Shown here one piece after another: positions 5,883-7,474 of a DNA stretch of 7,474 nucleotides (the first letter of the stretch is position 1; each line of letters begins with the position of its first letter). Below the pieces are notes generated by a model. That model had not been told where the DNA came from and did not search any database. It worked only from the letters and a program-made list of their open reading frames with translations. The stretch is from Alphaproteobacteria bacterium. Its GTDB lineage: Bacteria > Pseudomonadota > Alphaproteobacteria > Reyranellales > Reyranellaceae. The stretch is taken from the NCBI GenBank assembly GCA_005884705.1, contig VBAF01000283.1:1-7474 (forward strand). Reading direction: 5' to 3'. Both the position numbers and the translations under genes were made by a program.

Positions 5883-6762
5883 GCCGAGCGCTGCCAAGAG
5901 CTCGCGCCATTCTCGCGGACTGAGGCCGCTCGACTTCTGGTCGACCTTCTCGGCCGCGATCATGCGCTTCACCGCGGCGAGGCCGGTCTTGGAGAGATGG
6001 GCGCCGCCCATGCGGTACTCCATGAAGGCGTCGTGACAGATCGGCGTCCAACGCCTGAGCGTGTCGATCATGACGTCGGCGTAGACGCGGATCTCGTACT
6101 GCGCATGGGCGTCGGCGCGCAGCGACAGGAAATGCATCAGATTGTGGAGGTTCGTCTTCCAGTACCATTGCGTATAGAAGGCGAGCGACAGGTTCATGCG
6201 CGCCAGCTCGCGGGCAAGGCCGGAACGTTCGGTATGCGTAGACCAGCTCGGCGTCCTTCTTGAGCAGGGTGAAGACCCGCTCGGCCTCCTTGCCGCCGAT
6301 CACCTGGTCGCGGCCCTGGCGGTTGGCCTTGCTCTGGGCGGCGAGGTGCTCGGGCCGGGGCAGGTAGAATTCGTTGTCGAGGATCGAATAGCGCGCCGAA
6401 TATTCGTTCACGTTGGCGGTGCGATGGCGGATCCACTGCCGCGCCACGAAGATCGGCAGCTTCACGTGGTACTTGATTTCGCACATCTCGAACGGCGTGG
6501 TGTGGCGGTGCCGCATCAGATAGTTGATCAGGCCGCGATCCTCGCTGACCTTCTTGGTGCCGCGGCCATAGGACACCCGCGCCGCCTGCACCACCGCCGC
6601 ATCGTCACCCATGTAGTCGACCACCCGGACGAAGCCGTGATCGAGCACCGGCAGGGCCTGGAACAGGATCTCCTCGAGCGCCGGCGCGATCGGCCGCAGC
6701 GTCTTCTGGGCGCCGTCGCGCGCCTGGTCGATTTCAGCCTGCTGGTCGGTGGAGAGGGGCAT
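5874..6762 (-). pseudogene. thyX: FAD-dependent thymidylate synthase ThyX, frameshifted
   Basis: ThyX makes dTMP from dUMP using FAD, NADPH and methylenetetrahydrofolate. The reading starts at ATG 6762, with AGGA eight bases upstream. The first frame gives about 180 normal residues, including RVSYGRGTKK, RHRHTTPFE and the signature RHRTANVNEYSARY (RHRx7S: R112, H113, R114, S122). After ELVYAYRTF (to 6223) it departs from the family. A second frame then resumes with GLARELARMNLSLAFYTQWYWK from 6221, continues through the conserved LRADAHAQYEIRVYA, and ends at TGA 5876-5874. Relatives have about six residues between the RTY/F and GLAREL blocks. Here only one base lies between them, so about 17 bases seem to be deleted. 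All other motifs are intact, so the lesion is recent or an assembly error. No second thymidylate synthase is visible in the window. Confidence 0.87.
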
Positions 6763-6794
6763 CGCCGAATCCTGTCTTCGTTGGCCGCACTTTA

Positions 6795-6834
6795 GCGCAA
6801 AGTTGCCCACATCGAGGCTTTTCGTGGGCTGCGC
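6795..6834 (-). repeat. Hairpin-forming repeat in the thyX leader
   Basis: GCGCA (6795-6799) and GCCCAC (6805-6810) are complementary to TGCGC (6830-6834) and GTGGGC (6824-6829). This gives an 11-bp stem with a 5-nt bulge and a 13-nt loop. It lies 32 to 72 bases upstream of the thyX start, so it could be in the leader RNA. A regulatory role is a guess. Confidence 0.35.
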
Positions 6835-6890
6835 GCGCGCCGTCAGGCACTTGATTGCACGCGCTGAGATGGCCCCTCGTCATGTCTTGC

Positions 6891-6942
6891 GGACCGCGGT
6901 CGTCCAGCTTGCTCATGAGCGCGCAGGACACGCGCGCGGTCC
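6891..6942. repeat. 52-bp imperfect dyad upstream of ssrA
   Basis: GGACCGCG (6891-6898) pairs with CGCGGTCC (6935-6942), and GTCC (6902-6905) pairs with GGAC (6926-6929). The centre is the 10-bp palindrome GCTCATGAGC (6911-6920). The three elements are nearly concentric, giving at least 17 bp in an extended hairpin or cruciform. It ends 34 bp before the ssrA -35 element. It could be an operator, the end of an unseen transcript, or chance in GC-rich DNA. Confidence 0.4.
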
Positions 6943-6976
6943 AACCAGATCGAGAGGAGACGCGCAAAGCGATCTC

Positions 6977-7005
6977 TTCAAAAACCCGCGGCGAGCGCCT
7001 ATATT
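6977..7005 (+). promoter_or_regulatory. Candidate ssrA promoter
   Basis: TTCAAA (6977-6982) and TATATT (7000-7005) are separated by 17 bases. The -10 matches consensus at five of six positions and the -35 at four. The start would fall near 7012, which suits the 5' end of the acceptor piece of ssrA. Confidence 0.6.
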
Positions 7006-7202
7006 GGTCGTGTCGGGCAACCGACTATGGCGATAAACGCCGCGTGACATAAGCGCTTCGGACCCGGGGGCGGTACCCGGCGCCTCCACCATTCTCCCTC
7101 TCTCATCGAGCGGGACCGACGGGGGCGAAACAGGATCGACGGGCGTGGTAAAGGCGCGGTTTTTGCTCGGTATGGTTCCGCCGTGACGGGCCAAACACAA
7201 GT

Positions 7203-7241
7203 GCCAACGATAACGACGTTGCACTCGCTGCTGCCGCCTAA
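7203..7241 (+). other. tmRNA tag reading frame, ANDNDVALAAAA
   Basis: The resume codon GCC (7203-7205) follows AAGT, and the frame reads A-N-D-N-D-V-A-L-A-A-A-A before TAA (7239-7241). With the alanine carried by tmRNA itself, the added tag is A-ANDNDVALAAAA. The AND start is the usual one and is the part bound by SspB-type adaptors. The end has the usual ALAA followed by two further alanines; ClpX recognises the C-terminal alanines. Confidence 0.88.
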
Positions 7242-7264
7242 ACAGCGGACGTAAGCGCGGTTTC

Positions 7265-7296
7265 GGGAGGGGCACCGGGCAACAGAAGCCCCTCCC
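7265..7296 (+). terminator. 3' hairpin of ssrA, probable terminator
   Basis: GGGAGGGGC (7265-7273) and GCCCCTCCC (7288-7296) form a perfect 9-bp stem with a 14-nt loop. Pyrimidine-rich sequence with short T runs follows (ACTTTCTTCGCTTCTCTTT) instead of a pure T tract. It could also be the last structural helix of the mature coding piece. Confidence 0.6.
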
Positions 7297-7341
7297 ACTT
7301 TCTTCGCTTCTCTTTCGCACCGATGCCCGCTATTGGCGGCG

Positions 7342-7370
7342 TTGACTCTCCTCCAATGCGGGCCGATGCT
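7342..7370 (+). promoter_or_regulatory. Possible sspB promoter
   Basis: TTGACT (7342-7347), a near-consensus -35, lies 17 bases before GATGCT (7365-7370), a poor -10. A start near 7377 would leave a very short leader before the sspB ATG. The weak -10 keeps confidence low; read-through from ssrA is the alternative. Confidence 0.3.
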
Positions 7371-7391
7371 TCGCGAAAGTTCCGACCATTC

Positions 7392-7474
7392 ATGAACGAC
7401 CGCTTTCACTACGACGCTCTTGTCGACGATGCGCTGCGCGGCGTCGTGCGCCGCGTGCTGCGCCAGGTCTGCGA
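7392..7474 (+). CDS. sspB: SspB-family ClpXP adaptor, N-terminal fragment (runs off right edge)
   Basis: Only 27 codons are visible: MNDRFHYDALVDDALRGVVR followed by RVLRQVC. The pattern of an aromatic-Asp pair, then LV..ALRGVVR+VL, is what I recognise as the start of the alphaproteobacterial SspB, whose first helix forms the dimer interface. SspB binds the N-terminal part of the ssrA tag and tethers tagged proteins to ClpX for degradation by ClpXP. The position right after ssrA supports the call. An in-frame ATG at 7356 would add 12 residues, but it has no ribosome site and does not fit the family start. No strong Shine-Dalgarno precedes ATG 7392 either. The rest of the gene would be needed to confirm the family. 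Confidence 0.8.
   Translation, partial: MNDRFHYDALVDDALRGVVRRVLRQVC

Larger units (their letters stand above)
6763..7010. other. thyX-ssrA divergent intergenic region
   Basis: This spacer of about 250 bp carries the thyX leader on the minus strand and the ssrA promoter on the plus strand. Two dyads stand out: GCGCA-n5-GCCCAC paired with GTGGGC-TGCGC (6795-6834), and a longer imperfect one at 6891-6942. Weak open frames exist on both strands, but none has a ribosome site or a recognisable protein pattern. I see no clear thyX promoter. Confidence 0.5.
7012..7300 (+). ncRNA. ssrA: Permuted two-piece tmRNA (alphaproteobacterial type)
   Basis: tmRNA rescues stalled ribosomes by adding a degradation tag. 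The gene order is permuted: the acceptor piece comes first and ends in CGCCTCC-A-CCA (7081-7091). After a 29-base spacer comes the coding piece, starting GGGGGCG (7121-7127). The two heptamers form a 7-bp acceptor stem, with a G-U at the third pair as expected for alanine charging. The T arm is CCGGG/CCCGG (7064-7068, 7076-7080) with loop GGCGGTA. The conserved CAGGATCGACGGG follows the acceptor strand. The pieces have further complementary segments, such as GGCGT 7142-7146 with ACGCC 7037-7041. The tag frame is at 7203-7241, with a helix CGCTG/CAGCG around its stop. The spacer 7092-7120 would be cut out on maturation. The outer ends are estimates, taken from the promoter and the final hairpin. 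Confidence 0.93.

Noticed and set aside
6749..7036. Plus-strand open frame of 95 codons between thyX and ssrA
   Set aside because: It starts with GTG, has no good ribosome site, overlaps the ssrA promoter and the start of the tmRNA, and shows no protein pattern.
6913..7409. Minus-strand open frames of 135 and 136 codons over the ssrA region
   Set aside because: The region is explained by tmRNA structure, with paired acceptor strands and a tag frame on the plus strand.
1..7474. CRISPR array, insertion sequence, prophage or toxin-antitoxin module
   Set aside because: There are no regularly spaced repeats, no transposase or integrase motifs, and no small gene pair of the toxin-antitoxin kind. 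The only tandem structure is the NTF2/thyX duplication.

Overview
The window is a GC-rich chromosomal segment from an alphaproteobacterium. The strongest taxonomic evidence is a circularly permuted, two-piece tmRNA gene (ssrA) near the right end, in the arrangement typical of Alphaproteobacteria. It is followed by the start of a gene resembling the alphaproteobacterial type of SspB. The hflK-hflC-degP order is also common in that class. I cannot name a genus from sequence alone. I see no phage genes, insertion sequence, CRISPR array or tRNA gene.

Left part (1-2917, all minus strand): a membrane protein quality-control cluster. hflK and hflC encode the two SPFH-domain subunits that surround FtsH, and they are joined by an ATGA overlap. 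They are followed by a strong hairpin and then the first two thirds of a DegP/HtrA periplasmic serine protease, which runs off the left edge just before its catalytic serine. Divergent from hflK, across a 97-bp gap with back-to-back promoters, is mrp (apbC type). It encodes a P-loop iron-sulfur carrier with an N-terminal MIP18-like domain (3015-4139, plus).

Middle (4140-5882): a 240-bp convergent gap with a probable mrp terminator, a GNAT acetyltransferase on the minus strand, and two tandem paralogous small NTF2-like (DUF4440/SnoaL-type) genes on the plus strand. Between the paralogs lies a 52-bp piece that matches the 3' part of the neighbouring thyX at 42 of 52 positions. This shows that the NTF2 gene was duplicated together with part of thyX.

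Right part (5874-7474): thyX (FAD-dependent thymidylate synthase, minus strand) is split by a frameshift near 6222, where a few residues also appear to be missing. A 240-bp spacer follows, containing two hairpin-like dyads. Then come ssrA, encoding the tag ANDNDVALAAAA, and the first 27 codons of sspB. SspB is the adaptor that delivers ssrA-tagged proteins to ClpXP, so the tag gene and its adaptor gene lie side by side.

Overall the window is dominated by conserved housekeeping and proteostasis genes (FtsH regulation, DegP, trans-translation, ClpXP adaptor). I do not find a convincing undescribed system. The most unusual points are the thyX lesion, the footprint of the NTF2/thyX duplication, and the alanine-rich end of the tmRNA tag.
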